Notes: generated from the sequence alone by a model not told the origin. A stretch of 64,000 nt of DNA from Phenylobacterium sp. (GCF_004297125.1 NZ_SCVD01000020.1:186001-250000), one strand, 5' to 3'; shown: positions 20,824 through 29,674, counted from the stretch's first letter. Translations and numbers: made by a program.

Positions 20824-21500
20824 GCGGCGTGCCGGCCCCGGACCTCAAGGCCTATTTCGAGGAGGCGCGCAGTTGGGACCGCGATCGCCTGGCCGCGGCC
20901 CACCGGTCCCGCCGCCTGGCCTGGAGCCTGGCCGCGGCGGCCGCCGCCCTGGCGGGGGTCGCGGTCGCCGGCGTCGCGGCCCTGACGCCGCTCAAGACCG
21001 TCGAGCCCTATGTGGTGCGCGTGGACCGCACGACGGGCGCCGTCGAGGTCCTGCGCGGGCTCTCGACGGCGGCCCCGGTGAGCTACGACGAGGCGGTCAC
21101 CAAGTCCTTCCTCGCCGCCTATGTGCGGGCCCGCGAGGGCTGGCTGCCGCAGGCGGCGGAAGCGAACTTCCGGCAGGTGTCGATCATGTCGACCCCGGAG
21201 GAGCAGCAGCGCTGGGCTTTGGCCTACCGGCCGACCAATCCGGCCAGCCCCCAGGTGGCCTACGGCCCCGCCGCCGACGTGCAGGTCGGCGTGCGGGCGA
21301 TCAGCTTCGTGGCGCCGGGCGTCGCCAACGTGCGCTTCCACCGCGAGATCCGGCGCGGCGGCCAGGTCGAGGAGTCCGACTGGATCGCCACGGCGGCCTT
21401 CGCCTACACCCGGGCGCCCATGGGCGAGAGCGACCGGCTGCGCAATCCGCTGGGCTTCCAGGTCTCGTCGTACCGCGCCGACCCGGAGGTGGTCCGATGA
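20820..21500 (+). CDS. virB8: Type IV secretion protein VirB8
   Basis: 226 residues. A cytoplasmic N-terminus, one membrane helix (LAWSLAAAAAALAGVAVAGVAAL, about 32-54), then the periplasmic domain with LTPLKTVEPYVVRVDRTTGAVEVL and ending LRNPLGFQVSSYRADPEV, the VirB8/TrbF/TraJ signature. It is an inner-membrane scaffold of the secretion channel. Overlaps virB9 by 4 bases. Confidence 0.92.
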   Translation: MSGVPAPDLKAYFEEARSWDRDRLAAAHRSRRLAWSLAAAAAALAGVAVAGVAALTPLKTVEPYVVRVDRTTGAVEVLRGLSTAAPVSYDEAVTKSFLAAYVRAREGWLPQAAEANFRQVSIMSTPEEQQRWALAYRPTNPASPQVAYGPAADVQVGVRAISFVAPGVANVRFHREIRRGGQVEESDWIATAAFAYTRAPMGESDRLRNPLGFQVSSYRADPEVVR

Positions 21501-22345
21501 TTCGCCCCCTCGGCCTGGCGCTCGCCGTCCTGGCCACGGCCGCGGCGACGCCGGCCCTCGCCGTCGAGACGCCGCGCGCCGGGGCCGCCGATCCGCGGAT
21601 CCGGACCGTCGACTACGACCCGCTGCAGGTGGTGCGGATCGCGGGCGTCTTCCGCACCGCCACCCAGATCCGCTTCTCCCCCGAGGAGACCATCCTCCAC
21701 GTGGCGCTGGGCGACGCCTCGGGGTGGGAGGTGGCGCCGGAGACCAACATCCTCTTCGTCAAGCCGACGGCGCCCCGGGCGCCCACCAACCTCATCGTCA
21801 CCACCCGACTCGCCGGCGGCGAGACGCGGCACTACGCCTTCGAACTGACGGCTCGCGGCGGCCGCGCCCCGGCCGACACCCTCTTCGTGGTGCAGTTCCG
21901 CTATCCGGCTGCGGAGACGCTGAGGCTCGAGGCCGCCCTGTCGGCGGAAGCCCAGGCCCTGGAGCAGCGGGTCCTGCAGCTGAAGCTCGAGCGCGGCGTC
22001 CTCGAGGGCCCGCGCAACCTCGCCTACGAGCTGCAGGGCTCCGCGGCGATCGCCCCGTCGGAGGTCAGCGACAACGGCCGCTTCACCGTCCTGCGCTTCC
22101 CGGGCGCGCAGCCGGCGCCCGCCGTCTACGCCGTCGCCCCGGACGGGTCCGAGACCCTGGTCCCCTTCGACATGCGCGGCGAGTTCCTCGTCGTGCATCG
22201 GACCGCCGAACAGCTGCGGCTGCGCAAGGGCCGCGCGGTGCTCTGCATTTTCAATCTCGCCCACCAGCCGGCGGGCCGGCCGACCGGCACCGCCACGGCC
22301 GCGCCGGACGTCGAGCGCACCCTGCGCCAGGCGCCCCCGCGATGA
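21497..22345 (+). CDS. virB9: Type IV secretion protein VirB9
   Basis: 282 residues. Signal peptide LGLALAVLATAAATPALA, then the VirB9/CagX-like pattern: DPRIRTVDYDPLQVVRI near the N-terminus, HVALGDASGWEVAPETNILFVKPTAPRAPTNLIV in the middle, and the C-terminal domain starting NLAYELQGSAAIAPSEVSDNGRFTVLRFPG. VirB9 forms the outer-membrane core complex with VirB7 and VirB10. Starts at ATG 21497 overlapping virB8. Confidence 0.93.
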   Translation: MIRPLGLALAVLATAAATPALAVETPRAGAADPRIRTVDYDPLQVVRIAGVFRTATQIRFSPEETILHVALGDASGWEVAPETNILFVKPTAPRAPTNLIVTTRLAGGETRHYAFELTARGGRAPADTLFVVQFRYPAAETLRLEAALSAEAQALEQRVLQLKLERGVLEGPRNLAYELQGSAAIAPSEVSDNGRFTVLRFPGAQPAPAVYAVAPDGSETLVPFDMRGEFLVVHRTAEQLRLRKGRAVLCIFNLAHQPAGRPTGTATAAPDVERTLRQAPPR

Positions 22346-23445
22346 CCGACGCCCTCCAGCCCCCCGCGGCCGATCCCGAACCGCCCCTCGACCGCACGAT
22401 CTCGCCGATCGCAGGCCCCCTGGCGCCGGCCGGCCGCGGCAAGGCCCTGGCCTTCGCCGGCCTGCTCGTCGGCTGCGGGGCGGTGGCGCTGGCCACCTGG
22501 AGCGCCGAACGGCCGCGCCGCGAGGCGCCGCGCCAGGCTCCGGCCCGCCAGGTGGTAGCCTTCGAGCCCGCCAAGCCGCCGCCCCCGACCCTGGCCCGGC
22601 CCGGGCCAGGCGCCCCGGCCCTGTCCGGCGCGGCCGGACCCGGCGGCGACGCCGTCCCGGCCCTCGACCCCGGCGGCGCGGCGCAAGCGCCCCACGGTGC
22701 GCCCTCGCCCTCCCCCAGCGATCTCGCGCGCGCCTCGCCCCTGATGGCCTATTCCCGGGGCGCCCTGTCGCTCGCGTCCGCGCCGGCGCAGCCCCTCGCG
22801 CCGGCCCTGGCGCCGGAGCGCCCGGCGCCGAGCGCGCTCGACGGGCTGCGCCAGGGCTCGGCCATCGGCCGCGCCACGGCCGCCCCCATCGGCGACCGCA
22901 ACTTCCTGATCCTGGCGGGAACGACCATTCCCTGCGTGCTGCAAACCGCCCTCGACACCACCGCCGCCGGCTATGTCACCTGCCTCGTCGACCGCGACGT
23001 CTATTCCGACAACGGCGCCGTCGTGCTGCTCGAGAAGGGCGCGCGCGTGCTCGGCGAGTACCGCACCGGCCTGCGGCAGGGCGAGGACCGGGTCTTTGTG
23101 CTCTGGACCCGCGCGGTGACGCCCGCGGGCGTGGCCATCGCGCTCGCCTCGCCCGCCAGCGACGCCCTGGGCCGCACCGGCTTCGGCGGGCGGATCGACA
23201 CCCACTTCTGGGACCGGTTCGGGGCCGCCGTGCTGCTCTCGGTGATCGACGCCGGCGCCGCGGCGGTGACCGACCGGGACGGCGCCGTGGGAAGCGTCCG
23301 CCTGCCGTCCGATGCGGCGGGCCTCGCCGTCCGGCAGGGCGCCGAGATCCGTCCCACCCTGCGCATGGCCCAGGGCGGCGAGGTGGCGATCCAGGTGGCC
23401 CAGGACCTCGACTTCTCCTCCGTCTATGCGCTGCGGCCGCGCTGA
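22342..23445 (+). CDS. virB10: Type IV secretion protein VirB10
   Basis: 367 residues. A short cytoplasmic part, one membrane helix (LAFAGLLVGCGAVALATWS), a long Pro/Ala-rich spacer (about 65-160), then the VirB10 C-terminal beta-barrel domain starting NFLILAGTTIPCVLQTALDTTAAGYVTCLVDRDVYSDNG and containing RVFVLWTRAVTPAGVAIAL. VirB10 spans both membranes and gates the channel. Overlaps virB9 by 4 bases; ends directly on the virB11 start. Confidence 0.93.
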   Translation: MTDALQPPAADPEPPLDRTISPIAGPLAPAGRGKALAFAGLLVGCGAVALATWSAERPRREAPRQAPARQVVAFEPAKPPPPTLARPGPGAPALSGAAGPGGDAVPALDPGGAAQAPHGAPSPSPSDLARASPLMAYSRGALSLASAPAQPLAPALAPERPAPSALDGLRQGSAIGRATAAPIGDRNFLILAGTTIPCVLQTALDTTAAGYVTCLVDRDVYSDNGAVVLLEKGARVLGEYRTGLRQGEDRVFVLWTRAVTPAGVAIALASPASDALGRTGFGGRIDTHFWDRFGAAVLLSVIDAGAAAVTDRDGAVGSVRLPSDAAGLAVRQGAEIRPTLRMAQGGEVAIQVAQDLDFSSVYALRPR

Positions 23446-24446
23446 TGACCTACGACGCGGCGATCCTCACCCACTACCTGGCGCCGATCCGCGCCGCCCT
23501 CGACCAGGCCGAGGTCACCGAGGTGGTGGTGAACCGCCCCGGCGAGTTCGGCGTGGAGACGGCCCGGGGCTGGTCCTGGGTCGCGGCGCCGGACCTCACG
23601 GCCGAGGCCCTGACCCGGATCGGGCTCGCCGCGGCCGCCGCCACCGCCCAGGACGTCGGCCCCGAGCAGCCCCTGTGCGCGACGGTGCTGCCCACCGGCG
23701 AGCGGTGCCAGGTGGTGCTGCCGCCGGCGGCCGAGCAGGTGTCCCTCACCTTCCGCAAGCCCTCGCCGGCCGCCTTCGCCCTCGAGGATCTCGCCGCCGC
23801 CGGCTTCTTCGACGAGGCCGCGCCGGCCGTCGCCCCGCTCCGACGCACGGACGCCGCGCTGGGCGCGCTGCGCGACGCCGGGGACTGGCCCGGCTTCTTC
23901 CGCGCGGCGGTGGAAGGCCGGCGCAACATCCTGGTCTCGGGCGCCACCGGGTCCGGCAAGACCACCTTCGCCAAGGCGCTGATCCGGCTCATTCCGGAGG
24001 CGGAGCGCCTCATCACCATCGAGGACGCGCGCGAGCTGGTCGTCCCGCACCGCAACGCCGTGCATCTGCTCTACGCCAAGGACGGCCAGGGCCTGGCCCG
24101 GACCGGCCCGCGGGAGCTGCTGGAGAGCGCCCTGCGCATGCGGCCGGACCGCATCCTGCTGCAGGAGCTCCGCGACGCCGCGGCCTTCTTCTACCTGCGC
24201 AACGTCAACACCGGCCATCCCGGCTCGATCACCACCGTCCACGCCAATTCGGCGGAACTCGCCTTCGAGCAGCTGACCCTGCTGGTGAAGGAGAGCGAGG
24301 CGGGCCGCGACCTCCACCGCGACGACATCCGCCAGCTGCTGACCCGGCTGGTGGACATCGTCGTCCACGTGGAGCGCCGCGGCGGCCGATTCCGCCTGGC
24401 GGAGGTCTGGCATGACCCGCTTCGCCGCCACGCCCTGGCCGCTTAG
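23445..24446 (+). CDS. virB11: Type IV secretion ATPase VirB11
   Basis: 333 residues. Walker A SGATGSGKTTFAKALI (near residue 166), Asp box ITIEDARELVVPHRNAV, Walker B-like RILLQELRDAAAFFYLRN and His box TGHPGSITTVHANSAELAFEQL. This hexameric ATPase powers pilus assembly and substrate transfer. Its start overlaps the virB10 stop by one base and its end overlaps virD4 by 35 bases. Confidence 0.95.
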   Translation: MTYDAAILTHYLAPIRAALDQAEVTEVVVNRPGEFGVETARGWSWVAAPDLTAEALTRIGLAAAAATAQDVGPEQPLCATVLPTGERCQVVLPPAAEQVSLTFRKPSPAAFALEDLAAAGFFDEAAPAVAPLRRTDAALGALRDAGDWPGFFRAAVEGRRNILVSGATGSGKTTFAKALIRLIPEAERLITIEDARELVVPHRNAVHLLYAKDGQGLARTGPRELLESALRMRPDRILLQELRDAAAFFYLRNVNTGHPGSITTVHANSAELAFEQLTLLVKESEAGRDLHRDDIRQLLTRLVDIVVHVERRGGRFRLAEVWHDPLRRHALAA

Positions 24447-26280
24447 GGCGGCCCTCGCCGCCGGCGCCGCCGTCCTGGCGCTCATGGTCCTGGGGGCGTT
24501 CGCCGGAACCATCGCCCTGGCCGGCTTGAAGCGGCTCTCCGGCGACGTCGACCCCGCCGCCGTCCCGGCCTGGTTCTGGTACTACCGCCACGATCCGGAG
24601 GTGGCGCGGTGGCTCAGGGTCGGTCTCCTCGGCGCCGCGAGTGTCGGCCTCATCGTCCTCGTCGCCGTGGCCGGCCAGCTGCGGCGGCCCCTCCACGGCG
24701 CCGCGCGATGGGCGTCGGAAGCCGAGATCCGCAAGGCGGGCCTGCGCGCGCCGACGGGCGTCGTCCTCGGCCGCAAGGCGGGCCGCTTCCTCGTCTTCGG
24801 CGGCGAGGAGCACGTGATGCTCTACGCCCCCACCCGCACCGGCAAGGGTGTCGGCGTGGTGATCCCCAACCTGCTCACCTGGCCGGATTCCGTCGTGGTG
24901 CTCGACGTGAAGCGCGAGAACTGGGAGGCCAGCGCCGGCTTCCGCGCGGCGCACGGCCAGGCGGTCCACCTGTTCGACCCCCTCGATCCGGAGGGGCGGA
25001 CCGCGCGCTACAACCCGCTCGGCCACATCGACCGCCACGACCCCACCGCGATCCTGGACGAGCTGCAGCGGATCGCGGCCATGCTCTTCCCGCATCCCCC
25101 GAACGCCGACCCCTTCTGGGCGGAGTCGGCGCGCACCGGCTTCGTGGGCGTGGGCGCCTGCCTGGCCGAGACGCCGGAGCGGCCCCTCACCTTCGGCGCG
25201 CTCTACGCCGAGCTCGTCGCCGGCGATCCGCGCACCCGCTTCCCGGCGCTGATCGCGCAGCGCCAAAAGGACGGCCGCCCCCTGTCGGCGGGCTGCGTGC
25301 GCGCGCTCACGGACTTCACCTCGTCGTCGGAGAACACCTTCGCCTCCGTCCGCCAGAGCCTGACCGCCAAGCTGAACCTCTGGCTGAACCCGCGCGTCTG
25401 CGCGGCCACCGCCGCCAGCGACTTCGACCTCGCGGCCCTGCGCAGCCGCCGCGCCTCGATCTACCTCGCCGCCTCCCCGGACAACCTGATCCGCGTCGCG
25501 CCGCTCTACGCGCTGCTGTTCCAGCAGCTCGTGGACCGGTCCTGCCGCGAGCGCCCCGACCCGCAGCGCCATCCGCACCAGGTGCTCGTGCTGCTGGACG
25601 AGTTCGCGCGGCTGGGCCGCGCGGACGTCCTCGCCAAGGCCTTCGCCTACGTCGCCGGCTACGGGCTGCGGCTGTTGCCGGTCCTGCAGTCCCCCGCGCA
25701 ACTGCGCGCCGAGTACGGCGCCGACGTCACCGAGGAGATCCTCGCCAACTGCGCCGTGGAAATCGCCTTCGCGCCCCGGGAGCTGCGGCTCGCCCGCGAG
25801 CTCTCCGAACGCCTCGGCGACACCACCGTGCGCAGTCCCTCGCGCAGCCGTCCCACCGGTCTGTCCCGCGGTCATCGCAGCGTCAGCGAGTCCGAGCAGC
25901 GCCGACCCCTCCTGCTCCCCCAGGAGCTCAGCCAGATGCCCGAGCAGGACCTCCTCGTCCTGAAGGCCGGCCTGCCGCCGATCCGCGGCCGCAAGCTGCG
26001 CTACTACCGCGAGCCGGCCTTCCGCCGTCGCCGGGTCGCCCCCCCGATCGTCCCGCCGCTCGCGGACGCCGCGGCGGCCGAACCCGACCCGGAGGCGATC
26101 CCCCGCCCCCACGGCGCCGGCGATCCGCTGACCCTGGACGCCATCGTCCCGATGCTCGCCGCCGCCGACCTGGAACCGCTGCCGCCCGAGGGCGCCGCCC
26201 CCGCCGAGATCGCGGCCTGGGTCGAGCGCTTCCTCGACGCCACCGAGCCCACGCTTCCGAAGGAGCCCCGCCATGGCTGA
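24412..26280 (+). CDS. virD4: Type IV coupling protein VirD4/TraG
   Basis: 622 residues. Two N-terminal membrane segments (AALAAGAAVLALMVLGAFAGTIALAG and VGLLGAASVGLIVLVAVAG), then Walker A APTRTGKGVGVVIPNLL (about 139), the conserved KRENWEASAGFRA region and Walker B LVLLDEFARLGR (about 393). It docks the relaxase-DNA complex at the secretion channel. The C-terminal 80 residues are Pro/Ala-rich. It overlaps virB11 and the following LPD7 gene, so one transcript is likely. Confidence 0.95.
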   Translation: MTRFAATPWPLRAALAAGAAVLALMVLGAFAGTIALAGLKRLSGDVDPAAVPAWFWYYRHDPEVARWLRVGLLGAASVGLIVLVAVAGQLRRPLHGAARWASEAEIRKAGLRAPTGVVLGRKAGRFLVFGGEEHVMLYAPTRTGKGVGVVIPNLLTWPDSVVVLDVKRENWEASAGFRAAHGQAVHLFDPLDPEGRTARYNPLGHIDRHDPTAILDELQRIAAMLFPHPPNADPFWAESARTGFVGVGACLAETPERPLTFGALYAELVAGDPRTRFPALIAQRQKDGRPLSAGCVRALTDFTSSSENTFASVRQSLTAKLNLWLNPRVCAATAASDFDLAALRSRRASIYLAASPDNLIRVAPLYALLFQQLVDRSCRERPDPQRHPHQVLVLLDEFARLGRADVLAKAFAYVAGYGLRLLPVLQSPAQLRAEYGADVTEEILANCAVEIAFAPRELRLARELSERLGDTTVRSPSRSRPTGLSRGHRSVSESEQRRPLLLPQELSQMPEQDLLVLKAGLPPIRGRKLRYYREPAFRRRRVAPPIVPPLADAAAAEPDPEAIPRPHGAGDPLTLDAIVPMLAAADLEPLPPEGAAPAEIAAWVERFLDATEPTLPKEPRHG

Positions 26281-26836
26281 GGACCTCAACATCGTCACAC
26301 CGGAAGGCCGCCCCCGCTCGGAGACGCCCGGGGACGTGCCCGAGCGCATCCAGCGCCGCTACCTCACCGAGCGTCGCGGCGGCGCCGGCCTCGGCTTCTA
26401 CGCCGACGCCCGCGCCGACACGGCCACCTTCCGCGACGAGGGCCACCGGCTCTCCACCGGCCGCAACGATCCCCACGTCATCCGCGACCTCGTCGCCATC
26501 GCCCAGCACCGCGGCTGGACCACGATCAGCGTCCGCGGCCACACGGAATTCCGCCGGGAGGTCTGGCTCATGGCCCGCGCCGCCGGCCTGGAGGTCCGCG
26601 GCTATCGGCCCACCGAGCGGGATCGCCAACAGGCGGAACGACAATCGGACGCCCCGCGCCCTCGCGCCTCGGCCCTCGAGGGCCGCGATCGCCTGCGCAT
26701 CGTCGAGGCGGTGGTCCGCAACCGCGTCGTCGAGCCCTCCGAACAGGCCCGCATCCTCGCCGCAGCCCGCGCCCGGCTTGCGCAGTGGCTGGACCGGGGC
26801 GCCCCCGCCGGCCCGGCGCGGGAACGGCGGCGCTGA
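26273..26836 (+). CDS. LPD7-domain protein, conjugation accessory
   Basis: 187 residues. The segment RYLTERRGGAGLGFYADARADTATFRDEGHRLSTGRNDPHVIRDLVAIAQHRGWTTISVRGHTEFRREVWLMARAAGLEVRGYRPTERD has the pattern of the large polyvalent-protein-associated domain 7, usually fused to relaxases or primases of conjugative plasmids. Here it is a separate gene that overlaps the virD4 stop by 8 bases and converges on the relaxase gene. A role in DNA processing during transfer is likely from the family; the activity is not known. Confidence 0.8.
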   Translation: MAEDLNIVTPEGRPRSETPGDVPERIQRRYLTERRGGAGLGFYADARADTATFRDEGHRLSTGRNDPHVIRDLVAIAQHRGWTTISVRGHTEFRREVWLMARAAGLEVRGYRPTERDRQQAERQSDAPRPRASALEGRDRLRIVEAVVRNRVVEPSEQARILAAARARLAQWLDRGAPAGPARERRR

Positions 26837-26871
26837 AGTCCTCCGGCCCCCCAGGTCCGATCCGCAGAGTC

Positions 26872-27909
26872 TCAGATGCGCCACGAACGGTCCCTCTGCG
26901 GGCCGAGGGGGCGCACCGACGGTCGCGACTTCTCGTTGGCGTCTCTTAGCGCCCGGGCGAGGGCCAAGCGCTCCGTGTCGGGCGGCCGCAAGCTCCGGAC
27001 GAACACTCCGACGTCCGCGCCGAGCGCGCGGTCAGCGGGATCGGTCGATGCCTGGAGAAGCCGGGCCTGGGCCAGGTAGATGCGACGCACCTGAGCTTGC
27101 CGGGCGGCGATCCGCCGATCCCAGGCCGTCGATGCGGGCGGCTCGCCGAACGCGAGCTCAGCCGCCTGCCGAATCTTCTCCCGCGCGACTCGCCCCAGGC
27201 CGCGCCGCCCCGCGGCGTGGCGCTCGCGAAGCCGCAGGACCGGACCTCGCTCGGCCTTCCGCGTGACGCCGCGCGCTCGCCGCGGCGTGGCCTCGGCCTC
27301 GACGCCGCGCTCCCGCAGCGCCCGGGCGAAGGCCTGTCGCCAGGCTTCCAGATCCCCCTTCCGCGGATTGAGTCGACCACCATCGTCCGCCAACGCCCTG
27401 ACCGTGAGATGCACGTGCGGATGCGGCGTGTCGGTGTGCAGCGCCAGCACGTACTCGCGTGCGTCCGCAAAGGTCTCCTGGGCGAACGCGCGCGCCGCAT
27501 CCCGGAGCCTCAGCGGGTCCGTGCCGGCCGGCATCGACAGGATGAGGCTCACGCTGAACGGCGAGTTCGCGCGCCGGCGGCTGTCCATCATCGCGGCCGC
27601 CGACCAGTCGCGGGCGAGGTCCGCCACGTCGTCCCGCCCCGCGATCAGGCAGCCGTCGCGGTCCTCGGCGGCGAGCCGGCCGTTGCGGGTGATGTAGGTC
27701 AGGTGCGCCGCCAGATGGGCGGGATCGCGGGTCCGCCCGGTCACCTTGACCATCACCTCGGGCGCCCGGCGCACGATGCGCTGCAGCCGCGCGCGCACCC
27801 CGGCGGCGCGGTCCGCCGGCGAGAGCACCTCTTCCGGCCGCCTCACGCGCGGCCGGACCGGCGGTCGCCAGACGTCCTCGAAGCCGGCCACGGTGCGGAA
27901 ATCGCTCAC
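26872..27909 (-). CDS. P-type relaxase (VirD2/TraI-like mobilisation nuclease)
   Basis: 345 residues. The HUH metal-binding signature is LALHTDTPHPHVHLTVRA (His158, His163, His165, His167), and a tyrosine in the preceding motif HLAAHLTYITRNGRL (Tyr72) is the likely strand-transfer residue. Relaxases nick oriT and pilot the DNA into the secretion channel. It overlaps the MobC-like gene upstream by 4 bases, and both read away from the candidate oriT at 28457-28489. The C-terminus is helical and basic; no fused helicase is present. Confidence 0.93.
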   Translation of the reverse strand: MSDFRTVAGFEDVWRPPVRPRVRRPEEVLSPADRAAGVRARLQRIVRRAPEVMVKVTGRTRDPAHLAAHLTYITRNGRLAAEDRDGCLIAGRDDVADLARDWSAAAMMDSRRRANSPFSVSLILSMPAGTDPLRLRDAARAFAQETFADAREYVLALHTDTPHPHVHLTVRALADDGGRLNPRKGDLEAWRQAFARALRERGVEAEATPRRARGVTRKAERGPVLRLRERHAAGRRGLGRVAREKIRQAAELAFGEPPASTAWDRRIAARQAQVRRIYLAQARLLQASTDPADRALGADVGVFVRSLRPPDTERLALARALRDANEKSRPSVRPLGPQRDRSWRI

Positions 27910-28427
27910 AGCTCGACGGCCCAGTAGGCAAGGTTGCCGGCGAAGGCCTCGCCCAGGCCCGCAATGTGCGCCCGCAACTCGCGGCGCAGGTCGTCGACGG
28001 CGCCGAGCTCGGTGTCCAGAACCCGGCCTTCCATGACCGCCGTGTTCAGGGCCCGGGCGATCTGGTTGACGTTCACGCCGATGCGGCGGACCTCGCCGTG
28101 GATCGCCAACAGCGCCAGTTCCTCAGACCGCGGAAACCGCGGCGCGCCCGTCGCGTGCCGGCGCACGAGCGCCGCCACCCAGGCGGCGCGGGGGAGGCTC
28201 AGGGACCGCGCCTGGTCGGCCACGTGACGCGCCTCCGGCGCCGCCAGGCGCACCATCAGGCGAAGCGCGTCACGGAGTCCGGACGACGCGGAGGGGTCCA
28301 GCCCCGCCCCGCCCGCGGAGCCCTCGACGAGGCGCCGCAGCAGCGCCGAGCGGCCGCCGGTCGAGGCCGCCGCCGCATCGAAGCGGGCCGCCACATCGTC
28401 CGTCACGCGCGCGCTGAGCACGGGCAT
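27906..28427 (-). CDS. MobC-like relaxosome protein
   Basis: 173 residues. N-terminal ribbon-helix-helix-like segment (VLSARVTDDVAARFDAAAASTGGRSALLRRLVEG), then a helical region with EVRRIGVNVNQIARALNTAVMEG, the hallmark of MobC relaxosome accessory proteins that help the relaxase open oriT. It starts 43 bases from the candidate nick site and its stop overlaps the relaxase start (ATGA). Name rests on this motif and on gene order. Confidence 0.85.
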   Translation of the reverse strand: MPVLSARVTDDVAARFDAAAASTGGRSALLRRLVEGSAGGAGLDPSASSGLRDALRLMVRLAAPEARHVADQARSLSLPRAAWVAALVRRHATGAPRFPRSEELALLAIHGEVRRIGVNVNQIARALNTAVMEGRVLDTELGAVDDLRRELRAHIAGLGEAFAGNLAYWAVEL

Positions 28428-28456
28428 CGACAGGGCTCCTGTCTACAAAGCTGCCG

Positions 28457-28489
28457 GCAAGGCTATCCTGCCCTAGACCGTCGCCTTGC
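28457..28489. other. oriT: Candidate origin of transfer with P-type nick core
   Basis: The sequence CTATCCTGCCC at 28463-28473 equals the nick region of IncP plasmid RP4 and contains the consensus YATCCTG(Y) of P-type relaxases; cleavage is expected between G28470 and C28471 on the plus strand. The core sits in the loop between 7-base inverted arms GCAAGGC (28457-28463) and GCCTTGC (28483-28489). The site is in the spacer upstream of the mobC-relaxase genes, where oriT is usually found. The match to the relaxase class encoded next door supports the call. The RP4 comparison is from memory. Confidence 0.75.
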
Positions 28490-28603
28490 AGATTGGCCCC
28501 TCCCCTCGACCGCCACGAGGGCGCAAGACCGCCCCCTCATGGCGTTCACCCGCCGGCCCTCCGGGCCGCCCCAGCCGGGCCAAGGGTCGCGGCGGCATCC
28601 GCC

Positions 28604-28948
28604 CTATCGCGGTCCGGGATAGACGCGCTGCCGCTTCTGAAATGCGGCCAGCGCGAGCTCGCCCGGTGCTGGAGTCAGCGACACCCAGGACCCGCCCCGC
28701 AGCGCACGGGCGGCATAGGTCAGGGTCCCGTCCTGGCATTCCAGGCCGGGGCACCGGGCCTTGCGCCCCCACCAGACCGCGTCGGGACCGTGGGTGCGGA
28801 TCATCGCCGGCAGGCTGATGCGCAGCTTGATGCCGCAGCGGCTGCAGGCGGCCTTCACCTCCCAGCCGCGCACATGCATCTCGGCGAGCGTCAGCGCCGT
28901 CATCGCGCTGGGCGGCGCGACGACGACGTCCGGGTTCTTCGTCCCCAT
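28604..28948 (-). CDS. Small zinc-ribbon-like protein, plasmid accessory
   Basis: 114 residues, last of three closely spaced minus-strand genes. Four cysteines in two pairs (AACSRCGIKLRISL and ARCPGLECQDGTL) look like a small zinc ribbon. No enzyme motif is visible. It starts 4 bases after the stop of the gene at 28953. The family is unknown to me, but such proteins are common in alphaproteobacterial plasmid backbones. Confidence 0.65.
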   Translation of the reverse strand: MGTKNPDVVVAPPSAMTALTLAEMHVRGWEVKAACSRCGIKLRISLPAMIRTHGPDAVWWGRKARCPGLECQDGTLTYAARALRGGSWVSLTPAPGELALAAFQKRQRVYPGPR

Positions 28949-28952
28949 CGGA

Positions 28953-29507
28953 TCAGGCCAGCATGTCGTCGACGGCGCGGCGACGGTCGCGCGCCCGGCG
29001 GCCGAGCGGCCATCCGAGGATGAGCCGGCCGCGCCAGGCGGCCATCACCTGGGCGCCGACATAGGTCTCCTGACCCGGCAGGCAGGCGCCCACCCGGATC
29101 GGCGCATCGAGGTCCTCGAGGATCGGCGGCCGATAGGTCTCGGTGGCCTGCGCCGCCATCGCGTGGATGCGGGCGATGTCGCGGTCGCTGAGATGCCGCC
29201 GTCGCGCCCCGGGGCGGCGATCGGGCGGCCGCAGCACCGCCAGTGTGCCGGTGCGGGACCGACAGTCGCCTTCTCCGCACACGAGCCGCGCCGCCACGGC
29301 GCCCGCCGTCAGCGCGGCGGGCGCGGCGGCGAGCTCGCCCGCGAGCCATTGCCGGGTGTGGCCACACCGCGCGCAGCCCGCCGCCAGGGCCTGCCCCTGC
29401 GCGACGATCTCGCCCAGCGTCCGCAGGGCGTCGCGCGGCGCGACCCAGAATCCGGCCTCCGCAACGCTGGCCAGCAGGTCATCCGCCCTTGCTGTGGCCG
29501 GGGCCAT
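28953..29507 (-). CDS. Unknown protein with Cys pairs, plasmid accessory
   Basis: 184 residues if started at ATG 29507, which lies 2 bases after the stop of the upstream small gene; the GTG at 29537 would overlap that gene. The chain has CARCGHTRQWL and CGEGDCRSRTG, two cysteine pairs that suggest a zinc site, then a region DRDIARIHAMAAQATETYRPPILEDLDAP. It resembles the neighbouring 114-residue protein in having paired cysteines. No family recognised. Confidence 0.65.
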   Translation of the reverse strand: MAPATARADDLLASVAEAGFWVAPRDALRTLGEIVAQGQALAAGCARCGHTRQWLAGELAAAPAALTAGAVAARLVCGEGDCRSRTGTLAVLRPPDRRPGARRRHLSDRDIARIHAMAAQATETYRPPILEDLDAPIRVGACLPGQETYVGAQVMAAWRGRLILGWPLGRRARDRRRAVDDMLA

Positions 29508-29509
29508 CG

Positions 29510-29674
29510 TCAGGCCTGCCGCGGGTCGCTGGGCCACGGCGGCCGCGGAAGGTCGACCACCTCGGCCGCGAGCGGACGCAGAAGCTGGAGCCGGCCGTCC
29601 GGCCCCACCCGGCCGAGGATCGGCAGGACGCGGCTCGCCTCGGCCGGCGGCCTGTTGTCGTTGTCCGGAAGCAT
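29510..29674 (-). CDS. Small hypothetical protein
   Basis: 54 residues from ATG: MLPDNDNRPPAEASRVLPIL with a Pro-rich start and VGPDGRLQLLRPLAAEVVDL. It heads the three-gene minus-strand run (29674 down to 28604) with spacings of 2 and 4 bases. The frame continues upstream to 29779 without a good start. No family is recognised; coding is supported by the tight spacing and balanced composition. Confidence 0.5.
   Translation of the reverse strand: MLPDNDNRPPAEASRVLPILGRVGPDGRLQLLRPLAAEVVDLPRPPWPSDPRQA

Noticed and set aside
24609..27266. 885-codon plus-strand frame across virD4 and beyond
   Set aside because: Overlaps three supported genes, is Arg/Pro-rich and has no recognisable domain.
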